Part shown: positions 51,072 to 60,901 of the stretch, piece by piece | Layout: the number at the start of each line of letters is the position of its first letter | Position numbering within the stretch: position 1 is the first letter of the stretch | Source of the DNA: an uncultured Acidobacteriaceae bacterium | GTDB lineage: Bacteria > Acidobacteriota > Terriglobia > Terriglobales > Acidobacteriaceae | DNA: 64,000 nucleotides | Assembly (NCBI GenBank): GCA_937879855.1 | Contig: CALFMO010000040.1 | Span: 1 to 64,000, forward strand | Direction: 5' to 3' | Notes under the pieces: model-generated | What the model saw: only the letters and a program-made list of their open reading frames with translations | What the model was told of the DNA's origin: nothing | The model's database searches: none | Made by a program: the position numbers and the translations under genes

Positions 51072-54000
51072 TTATGCGACAGCTTCTTCCGGTTCTGGCA
51101 AGACGGCTTCCGTCTCAGTCCTCGACTCCGTAGACGGCACGCGTGTTTTCGCCACCAGCATGTAGATGGACGGGACCACGAACAGCGTGAAGGCCGTGCC
51201 GATGATCATGCCGCTGACCAGCATGATGCCGATGCTGTTTCGCGCTCCAGCCCCAGGCCCCTTGGCCAGTACGAGAGGGAAGTGGCCAATCACAGTCGCG
51301 GCCGTGGTCATCAGGATCGGTCGCAACCGTGTGCCCGCCGCCTCAATAATCGCGGCGAGCTTGGCAGCACCTCGCTCCTGCAACTCGTTCGCAAACTCCA
51401 CGATCAGGATGCCGTTTTTCGATACCAGACCGACGAGCGTGATCAATCCGACCTGGCTATAAATGTTGAGCGTTGTCAGGCCCATGAACGAGAACAGCAG
51501 CGCGCCCGATATTGCCAGCGGGACGGACCCAGCCAGAATGATGAATGGATCGCGGAAGCTCTCGAACTGCGCCGCCAGCACGAGATAGATCAGGATTCCC
51601 GAGAGCAGGAAGGTGCCGAGAAACTTGCTGCCCTCGACCCGGAGCTGCCGCGATTCTCCCGCATAGTCAACCGTGAAACCTTGCGGCAGGATAGCTTTGG
51701 CTTCGTCTTCGAGCAGCCGCAACGCTTTGTCCAGGGGCACTCCCGGCGGAATCACGCCCTGAATGCGCACCGCGTTGAGCTGCTGAAACTTCTTCAGATC
51801 GCGTGGCTCGGTCGTGGTGCGCAGGCTGGCGAAGGTAGACAGCGGCACAAGTTTGTTCTGCGATCCGGTGATGTATATCTGCGAGAGTTGTTCCGGAGTC
51901 AATCGCTCTGCGCGCTTGACCTGCGGAATCACTTTGTAACTCCGGCCCTGGATGCTGAAGCGGTTGACATAGTTGCCGCCCAGCAGGGTGGAAAGATCTG
52001 CGCCGGCCTGACTGAGATCAACCCCTTGCGAGCGGAGCTTATCGCGGTCGAATACCACCTCAGCCTGAGGCTGGTCGAACTTCAGGTCGGAGTCGGCATA
52101 GATGAACAGCCCACTGGCAAAGGCTTTGCCGACAAGCTGCTTGGCGAATTCGACAAGCTGCTGTGGCTCAGCGGGCGAGGCGATCACGAAATCCACCGGA
52201 AAATTTCCGCCGCCGGGGAGGGCCGGGGGAGTGAGTGGAATCACACGAATGCCCGCAATCTTCGACAGCGGCCCGGTGGATTCGAGCAGAAGTTGCTGCG
52301 CGGTCTTTTTCCGCTCGCTCCACGGTTTCGTCACCATACCGCCGAAACCGCCCGTTGGAGACGTGATTTGGAAAATGCTCTCGCTCTCTGGAAACGAGTG
52401 ATAGACGTCGTACACTTGCTTCGTGTACAGGTTCGTCTGATCGATGGTCGAGTTGGGCGATGCCTGGATCACTCCAAACACCACTCCCTGGTCTTCAGCA
52501 GGCGCCAGTTCCCGCTGCGAGAACATGTAGAACGGAACCACCAGCAGAACGACGATTGCCCACAGCGTGAGAATAACCGGACGGTATTGCAGTGTGCCGG
52601 CGAGTTGCCGCGAGTACCATTGGCGCACGCTCTCGAAGCGACGATTCACAATGCCAGCGAAGCCGCGCTCAGTCGCTCCTGCGCGCAGCAACTTCGATCC
52701 CATCATCGGTGACAGTGTCAGCGCAACGATTCCCGAAACGATGACGGCGCCCGCAAGAGTGAATGCAAACTCGCGGAACAGCGCGCCCGTCAGGCCGCCT
52801 TGAATTCCGATCGGCGCATACACGGCGGCGAGCGTGATGGTCATCGAGATAATCGGGCCCACCAACTCACGAGCCGCGTCGATTGCCGCGCGAAATGGAG
52901 TGCTGCCCATATGAATGTGCCGCTCGACGTTCTCGACCATGACGATCGCGTCATCGACGACGAGTCCGACCGAGAGCACAATGGCGAGCAGCGTCAGCAG
53001 GTTGATCGTGAAGCCCGCCACCAGCATGATGAAGACAGCGCCGATGAGCGAGATTGGAATCGCCACCACTGGGATTAGCACCGAGCGGAACGATCCCAGG
53101 AAAAGAAAGATCACCACGATCACGATGAGCAGAGTTTCAGTAAGAGTGCTGAGCACCTCGTTGATCGCGTCCTGGATGTAGGCAGTCGAGTCATACGGGA
53201 TTCCGACTTTCATCCCCGCGGGTAGCTGGGCCTGAATGCCAGGGATGGCGGCCCGCACTTCCTTGATCACTTCCAGAGAATTGGCAGTCGGGAGCACCCA
53301 GACGCCCATGAAGGTTGCGCCCTCGCCATTGAACCGGACTTCCGAGTCGTAGTCCTGAGCGCCGAGTTGGACGTCGGCGATTTCTCCCAAACGAACCACG
53401 ACGCCGTTGTCTTGCTTCACGACGAGTTGGCGGAACTCGTCTGCGGTAGTCAGGTTTGTGTTGGCGACCAGGTTCACCGAAACCATCGAGCCCTTGGTGC
53501 TTCCGAGAGCTGAGAGGTAATTGTTTTTCGCCAATGCGTCGTGAACTGTAGCAGGCGAAATACCCAGTGCCGCCATCTTGTCGGGCTTCAGCCAAATCCG
53601 CATCGCGAAGGTACGATCGCCGAGGATGTCGGCGCGTTGCACTCCGCTGATTGCACTCAGCTTTGGTTGCACGACCCGCGTCAGATAATCGGTAATCTGG
53701 TTCTGATCGAGATCGTTGGAGGAGAAGCCGAGGTACATCGCCGCAAACTGATTGTCCGCCGTTTCCAGATCGATGATGGGCGCCTGGGCATCAGGCGGCA
53801 GATCATTCCGCACCTGGGCTACCTTGGCCTGAATTTGCGTGAGCGCGGCGTTGGTATCATAGTTCAGCTTCAGGTGCACGGTGATCGTGCTGAGTCCCTG
53901 AGCGCTCGACGATTCCATGTAGTCGATACCATCCGCACTGGCAATCACGCGCTCCAGCGGCGTGGTGATAAAACCACGAACCAGATCGGCGTTGGCGCCA

Positions 54001-54155
54001 ACGTAGGTCGTCGAGACTTGCACGACCGCGATGTCGCTGCGCGGATACTGCCGCACGCTTAGTGAGCGGATCGCCTGCAAACCAGCGATCAAGATCACCA
54101 GGTTGACGACGATCGCGAGGACCGGCCTTTTGATAAACAGGTCAGTGAATTTCAT
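51072..54155 (-). CDS. RND efflux permease (HAE1/AcrB-type)
   Basis: This 1027-residue inner-membrane proton/drug antiporter has the typical 12-helix RND plan. It starts KFTDLFIKRPVLAIVVNLVI. Key stretches include SVRQYPRSDIAVVQVSTTYV, the proton-relay helix with SVGLVVDDAIVMVENVERHI (Asp pair), and LTALLAIVLSVGLVV-like text earlier. Later segments are GPIISMTITLAAVYAPIGI, SGIVALTLSPMMGSKLL and LVGLVSKNGILIVEFANELQ. Its ATG abuts the TAA of the periplasmic adaptor gene (TAAATG), so the two are translationally coupled. No outer-membrane TolC-like gene is present here. Substrates cannot be read from sequence. Confidence 0.95.
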   Translation of the reverse strand: MKFTDLFIKRPVLAIVVNLVILIAGLQAIRSLSVRQYPRSDIAVVQVSTTYVGANADLVRGFITTPLERVIASADGIDYMESSSAQGLSTITVHLKLNYDTNAALTQIQAKVAQVRNDLPPDAQAPIIDLETADNQFAAMYLGFSSNDLDQNQITDYLTRVVQPKLSAISGVQRADILGDRTFAMRIWLKPDKMAALGISPATVHDALAKNNYLSALGSTKGSMVSVNLVANTNLTTADEFRQLVVKQDNGVVVRLGEIADVQLGAQDYDSEVRFNGEGATFMGVWVLPTANSLEVIKEVRAAIPGIQAQLPAGMKVGIPYDSTAYIQDAINEVLSTLTETLLIVIVVIFLFLGSFRSVLIPVVAIPISLIGAVFIMLVAGFTINLLTLLAIVLSVGLVVDDAIVMVENVERHIHMGSTPFRAAIDAARELVGPIISMTITLAAVYAPIGIQGGLTGALFREFAFTLAGAVIVSGIVALTLSPMMGSKLLRAGATERGFAGIVNRRFESVRQWYSRQLAGTLQYRPVILTLWAIVVLLVVPFYMFSQRELAPAEDQGVVFGVIQASPNSTIDQTNLYTKQVYDVYHSFPESESIFQITSPTGGFGGMVTKPWSERKKTAQQLLLESTGPLSKIAGIRVIPLTPPALPGGGNFPVDFVIASPAEPQQLVEFAKQLVGKAFASGLFIYADSDLKFDQPQAEVVFDRDKLRSQGVDLSQAGADLSTLLGGNYVNRFSIQGRSYKVIPQVKRAERLTPEQLSQIYITGSQNKLVPLSTFASLRTTTEPRDLKKFQQLNAVRIQGVIPPGVPLDKALRLLEDEAKAILPQGFTVDYAGESRQLRVEGSKFLGTFLLSGILIYLVLAAQFESFRDPFIILAGSVPLAISGALLFSFMGLTTLNIYSQVGLITLVGLVSKNGILIVEFANELQERGAAKLAAIIEAAGTRLRPILMTTAATVIGHFPLVLAKGPGAGARNSIGIMLVSGMIIGTAFTLFVVPSIYMLVAKTRVPSTESRTETEAVLPEPEEAVA

Positions 54156-55283
54156 TTAGCTGTCCTCAGGTTTCGGAGCCGGATTATTTCCGGGCTGGAC
54201 TTTGTTGTTGACCTGGACCGCGGCGCCATTGCGCAGCTTGAATACGCCCGAGCTGACGACTTCGTCTCCAGGGTTCACACCCGAGATCACAGCGACCTGG
54301 TCGCCGCGTGAGCCTTCGACTTTGACGAACTGTTGGCGCACGCCGCGGTAGGTGTTGCCTTTCGGGTCCTTGAGGTCGGTGATGACGAAGACCGAATCGC
54401 CGTAAGGCGCATAGCTGATCGCAGACGCCGGCAGCGCAATCACCGAGCGGCTTGCACCCAAGCCCACATCTACTTGTACGAACATGCCGGGGCGCAACTT
54501 CCCTTCAGGATTGGGAAGGGTCGCCTGCACTTGAATGTTCCGCGTCGTCTCGTCAATCACCGAGTCAAGAGCCGTGACTTTTCCGCTGAAAACATGGCCG
54601 GCAAAATCTTCGGAAGTAACATGTAGGTTGCCGCCAACTCGCACCTGCCGGGCCGACTGTTGCGGTACTCCGAAATCCACGTATATCGGATTCAGTGACT
54701 GCAGCGGAACTACAGCGCTGCCCGCGGAAAGATACTGGCCCAGATTGACCTTGCGAATCCCGAGTACGCCGGTGAACGGCGCTCGGATCGTCTTGCGTTC
54801 GATGGTCGCGCGAATCTCAGCCACGTTTGCTTCGGTCGCTTTTTGCTGGGCTGTTGCCTGGTCGTATTCACTCCGCGAAATGACGCCCGCGTTGACCAAT
54901 TGCTGTTCGCGGGCAAAGTTCACACGCGCGAGTTCGCTTTGCGCCTCAAGGGAAGCCAGTTGGGCACGCTCTTGCTTGGTATCGAGGACCACAAGCACGT
55001 CGCCGGCGTGCACTGACTGCCCCGACTCGAACAGGATGCGCTCGACGACGCCGGGAAGGTCGGCACTCACCGTGACGCCGTGGACCGCCTCGACAGTACC
55101 AATAACGCCCATGGTGGCCGGCCATTGCTCGCGCTGCGCCACAATGCTGGTGACGGCTTCCGGCGGAGGCTGAAACGAAGCTCCGACTTTTATGGCTGTC
55201 TCAACCTGTTTGAACTTCATGAAACCCAGGGCGGTGATGACTACCAGCACCACACCCAACATCAGGATCATTCTTTTCGCCAT
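54156..55283 (-). CDS. RND periplasmic adaptor (membrane-fusion protein)
   Basis: GGGAGAAGCT directly precedes the ATG at 55283, giving 375 residues; the frame opens at 55307. An N-terminal membrane anchor (MILMLGVVLVVITALGFMKF) is followed by the biotinyl-lipoyl half-motif VSADLPGVVERILFESGQSV and the hairpin coil (LASLEAQSELARVNFAREQQ). The lipoyl second half is RAPFTGVLGIRKVNLGQYLS, and the beta-barrel and membrane-proximal domains contain GKLRPGMFVQVDVGLGAS. It connects the RND permease to an outer-membrane channel. Its stop touches the permease start. The gap upstream may hold a promoter, but no operator is obvious. Confidence 0.94.
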   Translation of the reverse strand: MAKRMILMLGVVLVVITALGFMKFKQVETAIKVGASFQPPPEAVTSIVAQREQWPATMGVIGTVEAVHGVTVSADLPGVVERILFESGQSVHAGDVLVVLDTKQERAQLASLEAQSELARVNFAREQQLVNAGVISRSEYDQATAQQKATEANVAEIRATIERKTIRAPFTGVLGIRKVNLGQYLSAGSAVVPLQSLNPIYVDFGVPQQSARQVRVGGNLHVTSEDFAGHVFSGKVTALDSVIDETTRNIQVQATLPNPEGKLRPGMFVQVDVGLGASRSVIALPASAISYAPYGDSVFVITDLKDPKGNTYRGVRQQFVKVEGSRGDQVAVISGVNPGDEVVSSGVFKLRNGAAVQVNNKVQPGNNPAPKPEDS

Positions 55284-56087
55284 AGCTTCTCCCTTACGCC
55301 CGGACACCGTGAGTAGACAAGGCTGCGTTGTCGGCGTCGCACTGGGCAGCGCCGCATATTGACCAGCAATGAGTGTCAGACTCTTAACCGCGACCCCACA
55401 TCGCGTTGTTAATAGTCGTCAAGAGGTTTGAGTTTCGCGACAAATCGAACCTGTCGCGCCCTTCATCTACAGCGTGGAATCCAGAGAGAACGCCTGCTTC
55501 CACATTCCAATCTGTTGTCCAAATTGGATTCAGTCTTCTGTGGAAGGATTCTAGAAATTCGGCACACGGGGCGCGCCTTTCGTGATCCTTTATTGCTTGT
55601 CCTTCCATTCATAAGACGAATGGCCGGCGCGAATATCGACAGCTGAGGCAAAAAAATTGTTGAACAGTCAATTAAGGCCAGGCGCAATCCTGGACAATAT
55701 GTTGAATTGTTATGTTCTGAGGTCGGCTGAATCGTGTCTGCGGTCTCTGGCTTTCCAAAAATAGTTCGATAGCCTACCAAATATTGTAGGCATTAGTTCG
55801 GGATAGCAACGAAGTACTTGAAAAACAAGAGCTTCCATTATGGCGTGATAAATGCTTATTGAACGGCAAGTGCAAGTCCTATGTCTCCGACCGTGAGCGC
55901 GTGGGGCGCCATGGTTGACTTCGCGCCGATCTGGCGGAGAATTCCCTGATTCAACGCCGTCACGCCAGTGACGCCGAGTTTGCATCGGAAGGAAATTCCT
56001 TTCGCATCAAGCAGCGGTGTTGAGCAGTATGTACTGATATTTCTCGATTTCACGTAGTCGACTGGAAATTCCAGTGGAGATTCCCAA
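55284..56087. other. 804-base gap between RND operon and Oar-like receptor
   Basis: No gene can be supported. Frames up to 105 codons on the minus strand lack ribosome sites. A short minus-strand stretch (55856-55985) encodes GVTGVTALNQGILRQIGAKS followed by TMAPHALTVGDIGLALAVQ, which looks protein-like but ends abruptly and may be a gene remnant. The central part (55640-55860) is clearly more AT-rich than the neighbouring genes. A short palindrome sits at 56062-56074. Confidence 0.55.
56062..56074. promoter_or_regulatory. Palindrome CTGGAA-A-TTCCAG before the Oar-like receptor gene
   Basis: Perfect 6-bp arms around a single central base end just before the ribosome site (GGAG at 56076-56079) of the receptor gene. 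The placement suits a repressor operator or a leader hairpin that covers the ribosome site. No protein partner is known. Confidence 0.35.
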
Positions 56088-59000
56088 ATGTCAAAAATGG
56101 CTGGCCGCTTTTTGTTACCTATCGCGATCTTCCTATTCTGCGTGGAAGGTTCGGGATTTGCTCAATCCAACGCGAAGCTTCAGGGCACCGTAACGGACTC
56201 GACCGGTGCGGTCGTCGCGGGGGCGGACGTGGTGGTGCGCAACCAAGCCACGGGCACGGAGTACACCGCGAAGACCAATTCCGCAGGGACGTATGAGTTC
56301 CCCTCACTGCAGATTGGAACCTATCAAGTGCAGGTACGGAATTCGGGGATGCGGACGGAAACGGTCACCGGACTGGTGCTGGACGTAGGCCAAACTGTGC
56401 GTCAGGACTTTCATCTGATCGTGGGGCAGACCACCACCGAGGTGACAGTCTCGGGCGAGGCTCCTGTAATCGACAGCAGCACCATCGAAGTCGGACAGGT
56501 GATCGATCAGAAGACAACGCAGGAAATCCCGCTGAACGGCCGCCACTTCGTGGACCTGAGCCTGTTAACGCCTGGCACCGTTACTCCACCGGCCAATGGC
56601 TTTCTCACGGCGCCACTTCGAGGGCAGGGTTCGTTCGCATTTAACACGGCCGGCCAGCGCGAAGACACCATCAACTTCATGATTAACGGGGTCAATCTGA
56701 ACGATATCGTCCAGAACCAAATTACGTTCCAGCCTTCGATCAACACGGTGTCGGAATTCAAGGTCGATAACTCAACGTACAGCGCGCAATATGGCCGGAA
56801 CTCAGGCTCCATTGTGAATATCGCCACCCGTTCCGGGACCAACGAATTTCATGGCGAGCTTTTCGAATGGGTGCGCAATGAGAAACTGGACGCTAAGAAT
56901 TATTTTGCTCTCACCAAAGCGCCATTCAAGCGGAATAACTTCGGCGCGGCGCTGGGTGGTCCGATCAAGAAGGATAAAGCGCATTTCTTCCTGAGCTATG
57001 AAGGACTGCGTCAGAGACAGGGCCTTAACACCAAGAGCTTGGTATTGACGGCCGCACAGCAGGCGCAAGTCGCAGCCACTAGCGATGCGACGATCCAGCA
57101 ACTGGCCGCATTCATTCCCGCCGCCAACGATTCGACCGGGAGCTTTTTCATCAGCTCTGCCACGGCGCCGGTGAACATTGACCAAGGTACGGCCGACATC
57201 GATGTTTCTTTGGGCAACAACGATCGCGTGCACGGATATCTCGCTTTACAGGAGGATCTGCGGCAAGAGCCCACACTGCAGGGCAATACGCTTCCGGGAT
57301 GGGGGGACACGAGGAAGTCGCGACGCCAGATCGGGACGGTGAATGAGGACCACGTGTTCTCGCCCACCTTGGCGAATACGATTCGGCTCGGCTACAACCG
57401 GATCCACATTACGTTTCAGCCCAACCGACTGCTGAATTCCGCGACGTACGGCATCAACAACGGAATCAATGCCCCGATCGGACTGGCGCAGATCGACGTA
57501 GGAAACTTTGCCCTGGACTTCGGCGGTCCCGCCGGTTTCCCACAAGGACGGGGGGATACGACTGCTGTGCTCAGCGACACCTTGAACTACCTGCATGGGC
57601 GGCATTCGTGGGCGATCGGCGGCGAAGTCCGGCGCGCATACAACAACAATTTCTCACTGGACACAACGATCTTCAGGTTCGGCAGCACGGCGGCCTTTGT
57701 CAAAGACTCGGCAACTTCGTTCACTTATGTGGGCACGAGCGCGGATCGAATTCTCTATCCAGCGTATGGGGCGTTCGTCGAGGACAGTTTCAAGTGGCGG
57801 CCGAACCTCACACTCCAGCTCGGTTTGCGCTACGATTGGAATTCGGACCCGTCAGAGTCGAGCAACCGGTTCGTGGTCTTCAGCCCTGCGAGCTCGACTC
57901 TGAACCAGATCGGATCGCCGGGCTTCGGCCAGCCTTACCCGACCAGCAATAAGAACTTCCAGCCGCGTTTGGGTTTTGTTTGGGATCCACGCAACAACGG
58001 CAAGACAGTGATTCGGTCCGGCTATGCGATTCTCACGGACCAACCGGTGACCGGGATTGTCACCGGGCTTAATTCCAATCCTCCGTTCTCAACCCCGCTG
58101 ACTTCAACCGCTACCGGTCTCTCGCTAACAAATGCGGCTACTTTGGCCGGACCTTCGGGACTGGCCCCCGCGACGATCAGCCCAAATTTCAAAGATCCAT
58201 ATGTGCAGTCATGGAACATGAACGTCGAGCACGAGCTCACACCAACTCTGGGGTTGACGGTTGCATATGTCGGCTCCAAGGGGACGCACCTGCGCATTGC
58301 CCGCAATTTGAACCAGCTTGAATTAGTGGGGGGCAACCTGGTGCGGCCGTTTCCCGCTCTGGCAGCGTCCAGCCCGTTTCGTCCGGGGGCGAAGCTTGGG
58401 AACATCACGGAAGTAGACAGCGTAGCGAACTCGACCTACAACGGGCTCTGGGTGACCGTCAACAAGCACCTTTCCCACGGACTCCAGGTTCTGGGTTCAT
58501 ACACTTTCTCCAAATCGATCGACGACAACTCGCTCAACAGTCAGGCCGTCATTCTGCAGAATAGCCTGAACGTGAACAACAATCGCGGTCTGTCGGATTT
58601 CGACGTTCGTCACCGTTTCGTGGTCAGCGGATTCTACGAGCTGCCGTTTCACCACGACCGTCTGGTGGAAGGCTGGCAGGTGGGCCTGATTAACCAGATG
58701 CAAACGGGCAACCCGCTGAACGTGATCACCTCGGTGGCGGGTTTTACAGGAACAACCGGTTTGGGCGCCCTGCGGCCGGATGTCGTCGGTCCGGTATCGA
58801 CCACCGGCCGGCCGGCGCAGTGGTTTTCGAACATCGCCAGCTTCCAGGTACCCTGTACATCGGCGGCGGTGCCGACGACCTGTCACTTCGGCGATCTGGG
58901 GCGAAATGCGGTCATGGGACCGGGTTTTTTGAACACCGACTTTTCGGTCGTCAAGAACACCAAAATTACAGAACGGATCAATCTGCAATTCCGCGCGGAA

Positions 59001-59150
59001 ATGTTCGACTTGCTCAATCATGCCAATTTCGGCAATCCGAACCTGACGGTTGGCAATAGCAGCTTTGGAACGATCACTGGTACACGCTTTCCGACGGGCG
59101 ACTTCGGCTCTTCGCGGCAGGTTCAGTTTGCTTTGAAGCTGCAGTTCTAA
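56088..59150 (+). CDS. Oar-like TonB-dependent receptor with carboxypeptidase-regulatory domain
   Basis: This 1020-residue outer-membrane protein has a signal peptide (about 1-25) and then a carboxypeptidase-regulatory-like domain (KLQGTVTDSTGAVVAGADVV, TNSAGTYEFPSLQIGTYQVQ). The plug follows (DQKTTQEIPLNGRHFVDLSL, STYSAQYGRNSGSIVNIATR) and then a long barrel ending in Phe (QVQFALKLQF). The large periplasmic extension and NGR motif fit the Oar/SusC-like receptors greatly expanded in Acidobacteria. They are thought to import polymers or bind adhesins; the substrate here is unknown. GGAG sits 8 nt before the ATG, and a terminator hairpin lies just after the stop. Confidence 0.93.
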   Translation: MSKMAGRFLLPIAIFLFCVEGSGFAQSNAKLQGTVTDSTGAVVAGADVVVRNQATGTEYTAKTNSAGTYEFPSLQIGTYQVQVRNSGMRTETVTGLVLDVGQTVRQDFHLIVGQTTTEVTVSGEAPVIDSSTIEVGQVIDQKTTQEIPLNGRHFVDLSLLTPGTVTPPANGFLTAPLRGQGSFAFNTAGQREDTINFMINGVNLNDIVQNQITFQPSINTVSEFKVDNSTYSAQYGRNSGSIVNIATRSGTNEFHGELFEWVRNEKLDAKNYFALTKAPFKRNNFGAALGGPIKKDKAHFFLSYEGLRQRQGLNTKSLVLTAAQQAQVAATSDATIQQLAAFIPAANDSTGSFFISSATAPVNIDQGTADIDVSLGNNDRVHGYLALQEDLRQEPTLQGNTLPGWGDTRKSRRQIGTVNEDHVFSPTLANTIRLGYNRIHITFQPNRLLNSATYGINNGINAPIGLAQIDVGNFALDFGGPAGFPQGRGDTTAVLSDTLNYLHGRHSWAIGGEVRRAYNNNFSLDTTIFRFGSTAAFVKDSATSFTYVGTSADRILYPAYGAFVEDSFKWRPNLTLQLGLRYDWNSDPSESSNRFVVFSPASSTLNQIGSPGFGQPYPTSNKNFQPRLGFVWDPRNNGKTVIRSGYAILTDQPVTGIVTGLNSNPPFSTPLTSTATGLSLTNAATLAGPSGLAPATISPNFKDPYVQSWNMNVEHELTPTLGLTVAYVGSKGTHLRIARNLNQLELVGGNLVRPFPALAASSPFRPGAKLGNITEVDSVANSTYNGLWVTVNKHLSHGLQVLGSYTFSKSIDDNSLNSQAVILQNSLNVNNNRGLSDFDVRHRFVVSGFYELPFHHDRLVEGWQVGLINQMQTGNPLNVITSVAGFTGTTGLGALRPDVVGPVSTTGRPAQWFSNIASFQVPCTSAAVPTTCHFGDLGRNAVMGPGFLNTDFSVVKNTKITERINLQFRAEMFDLLNHANFGNPNLTVGNSSFGTITGTRFPTGDFGSSRQVQFALKLQF

Positions 59151-59177
59151 ACTCACCAGATCAGTTGCAAAATGTAC

Positions 59178-59204
59178 GAGGGATCGGATCTATTCCGATC
59201 CCTC
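59178..59204 (+). terminator. Intrinsic-type terminator of the Oar-like receptor gene
   Basis: An 11-bp perfect stem (GAGGGATCGGA/TCCGATCCCTC) with a 5-base loop is followed by AATTATTT. It starts 28 bases after the receptor stop and ends about 50 bases before the malQ start. Confidence 0.75.
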
Positions 59205-59256
59205 AATTATTTGGTCCTGCTTGCTTGACTGCTCGGAGGAGGGTAACTTTAATTGG

Positions 59257-60780
59257 GTGATCTTTCCTCGCTGCAGTGGAATCCTTCTCCACGTTACATC
59301 TTTGCCGGGTGGGCACGGTATCGGCGATCTCGGAGAAACCGCCCACGAGTTTGTGGATTTTCTCGCCGAGTCGGGACAGAAAATCTGGCAAGTATTGCCA
59401 TTGAGCCCCACGGGATACGGCGATTCGCCGTACCAGTGTTTTTCCGCATTCGCGGGCAATCCTCTTTTCATCGATCTGAAAGCTCTTCGTGAACAGGGCA
59501 TGTTGCCTGAACAGGACTTCGCTAGCGCACCGAACTTTGCAGAGGAGCGGGTTGAGTACGCCCGTGTGATCGACTTCAAAGAGAACCTGCTGCGCAAAGC
59601 CGGGCATGCCTTCTTTCAGGACAGTGCCGCTGGGGAGCGTCGCGCCTTTCAGACTTTTTGCCAACACAACAACGATTGGCTGGAGGATTACGCACTCTTC
59701 ATGGCGTGCAAGAAAGTCCACAAGGACGTCGCCTGGGTGTATTGGGACGCCGGAATACGCCAGCGGAATCCCGACGCGCTAACCGAGTGGCGGCACCGAT
59801 TGTCGTCGGAGATCGAGATCCACAAATTTGCGCAATTCGAATTCTTTCGTCAATGGGAAAAGCTCAGGGCTCATTGCAATCGTCGCGGCATAAAAATCAT
59901 GGGCGACATCCCGATTTACGTGGCTCACGACAGCGCGGATGTATGGGCTCATCCGGAGTTGTTTCGTCTGGATGAGCAAGGCCAGCCAAGCGCCGTGTCA
60001 GGTGTTCCGCCGGACTACTTCAGCGCCACCGGTCAACTTTGGGGAAACCCGCTTTACCGGTGGGATGTGTCGGCTGATTCTGGTCATCGGTGGTGGATTG
60101 AGCGTGTCCGCGCATCCCTGAAGCTGTTCGATCTCGTGAGGCTGGATCATTTTCGCGGCTTCGAGGCTTACTGGGAGATTCCAGCCGGCGCCCCAACCGC
60201 CGCGGGGGGTAAGTGGGTGAAGGGCCCGGGCACAGAATTTTTCCTAACCTTACAAAATGAATTGAAGGAGCTGCCATTTGTTGCCGAAAACCTCGGCGTG
60301 ATTACTCCCGAAGTGGAAGGTCTGCGCAAGCAGTTTGGTTTTCCTGGAATGAGCCTGCTGCAGTTTGCATTCGGCAACGATCCGCAAGGACCCAGCTTCC
60401 GACCACATAACTATTCTCGCGAACTTGTAGCCTACACGGGAGGGCACGACAATGACACGACCGTGGGTTGGTGGACCAGTGTCGGAGTAGGAGAGAGCAC
60501 TCGAAGCGAGGAAGATATTCGCAAGGAACGTGAGTTCACCCGGGCGTACTTAGGATTTACAGAGGAGCCGATCAATTGGGTATTTATTCGTGCCGTGATG
60601 GCGTCGGTGGCAAACGTCGCCATGATTCCTTTGCAAGACGTACTGGGCCTGGGCAGTGACGCCCGAATGAATTTACCGGGCACAACAAGTGGAAACTGGA
60701 GGTGGCGGTACAGACCCAAGGCTCTAACGAAGGAGATGAGCAGCCGGCTGCGCGAGTTTACGGTTCTGTACGATCGCTGA
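59257..60780 (+). CDS. malQ: 4-alpha-glucanotransferase (amylomaltase, GH77)
   Basis: The chosen start, GTG at 59257, gives MIFPRCSGILLHVTSLPG, the usual N-terminus of this family; GGAGGAGGG is 13 nt upstream, slightly far. The 507-residue enzyme transfers alpha-1,4-glucan segments in maltodextrin or glycogen turnover. GH77 motifs include GYGDSPYQCFSAFAGNP, the nucleophile Asp in DLVRLDHFRGFEAYWEIPAG, the acid/base Glu in FVAENLGVITPEVEGL and the third acid in YTGGHDNDTTVGWW. It is convergent with the trehalose operon, which supports a shared role in glucan/trehalose metabolism. The gap to that operon holds a short dispersed repeat. Confidence 0.95.
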   Translation: MIFPRCSGILLHVTSLPGGHGIGDLGETAHEFVDFLAESGQKIWQVLPLSPTGYGDSPYQCFSAFAGNPLFIDLKALREQGMLPEQDFASAPNFAEERVEYARVIDFKENLLRKAGHAFFQDSAAGERRAFQTFCQHNNDWLEDYALFMACKKVHKDVAWVYWDAGIRQRNPDALTEWRHRLSSEIEIHKFAQFEFFRQWEKLRAHCNRRGIKIMGDIPIYVAHDSADVWAHPELFRLDEQGQPSAVSGVPPDYFSATGQLWGNPLYRWDVSADSGHRWWIERVRASLKLFDLVRLDHFRGFEAYWEIPAGAPTAAGGKWVKGPGTEFFLTLQNELKELPFVAENLGVITPEVEGLRKQFGFPGMSLLQFAFGNDPQGPSFRPHNYSRELVAYTGGHDNDTTVGWWTSVGVGESTRSEEDIRKEREFTRAYLGFTEEPINWVFIRAVMASVANVAMIPLQDVLGLGSDARMNLPGTTSGNWRWRYRPKALTKEMSSRLREFTVLYDR

Positions 60781-60824
60781 AGGTCCTCCGCGAGCTCAGC
60801 GGCACTTCTTTGCGATCAAAAGCT

Positions 60825-60865
60825 TTAACCGCCGAGTGCGCAGAGGTGGCGCGGAGTACGCAGAG
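60825..60865 (+). repeat. Short dispersed repeat of the 'AACCGC-GAG...CAGAG' type
   Basis: It begins TTAACCGCCGAGTGCGCAGA and ends CGGAGTACGCAGAG. It resembles the short degenerate element found between genes of many environmental bacteria, and is related in sequence to the minus-strand copy at 7173-7204. It lies in the convergent gap between malQ and the membrane-protein gene. Confidence 0.45.
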
Positions 60866-60901
60866 AAAACATGAGTATCCCGAGGCCGCCGCTTCCGCGT
60901 A

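Noticed and set aside
51282..52712. 476-codon open frame on the plus strand inside the RND permease gene
   Set aside because: It is a shadow of the permease coding strand with Arg/His/Gln-rich, non-protein-like composition; the minus-strand gene has full RND motifs.
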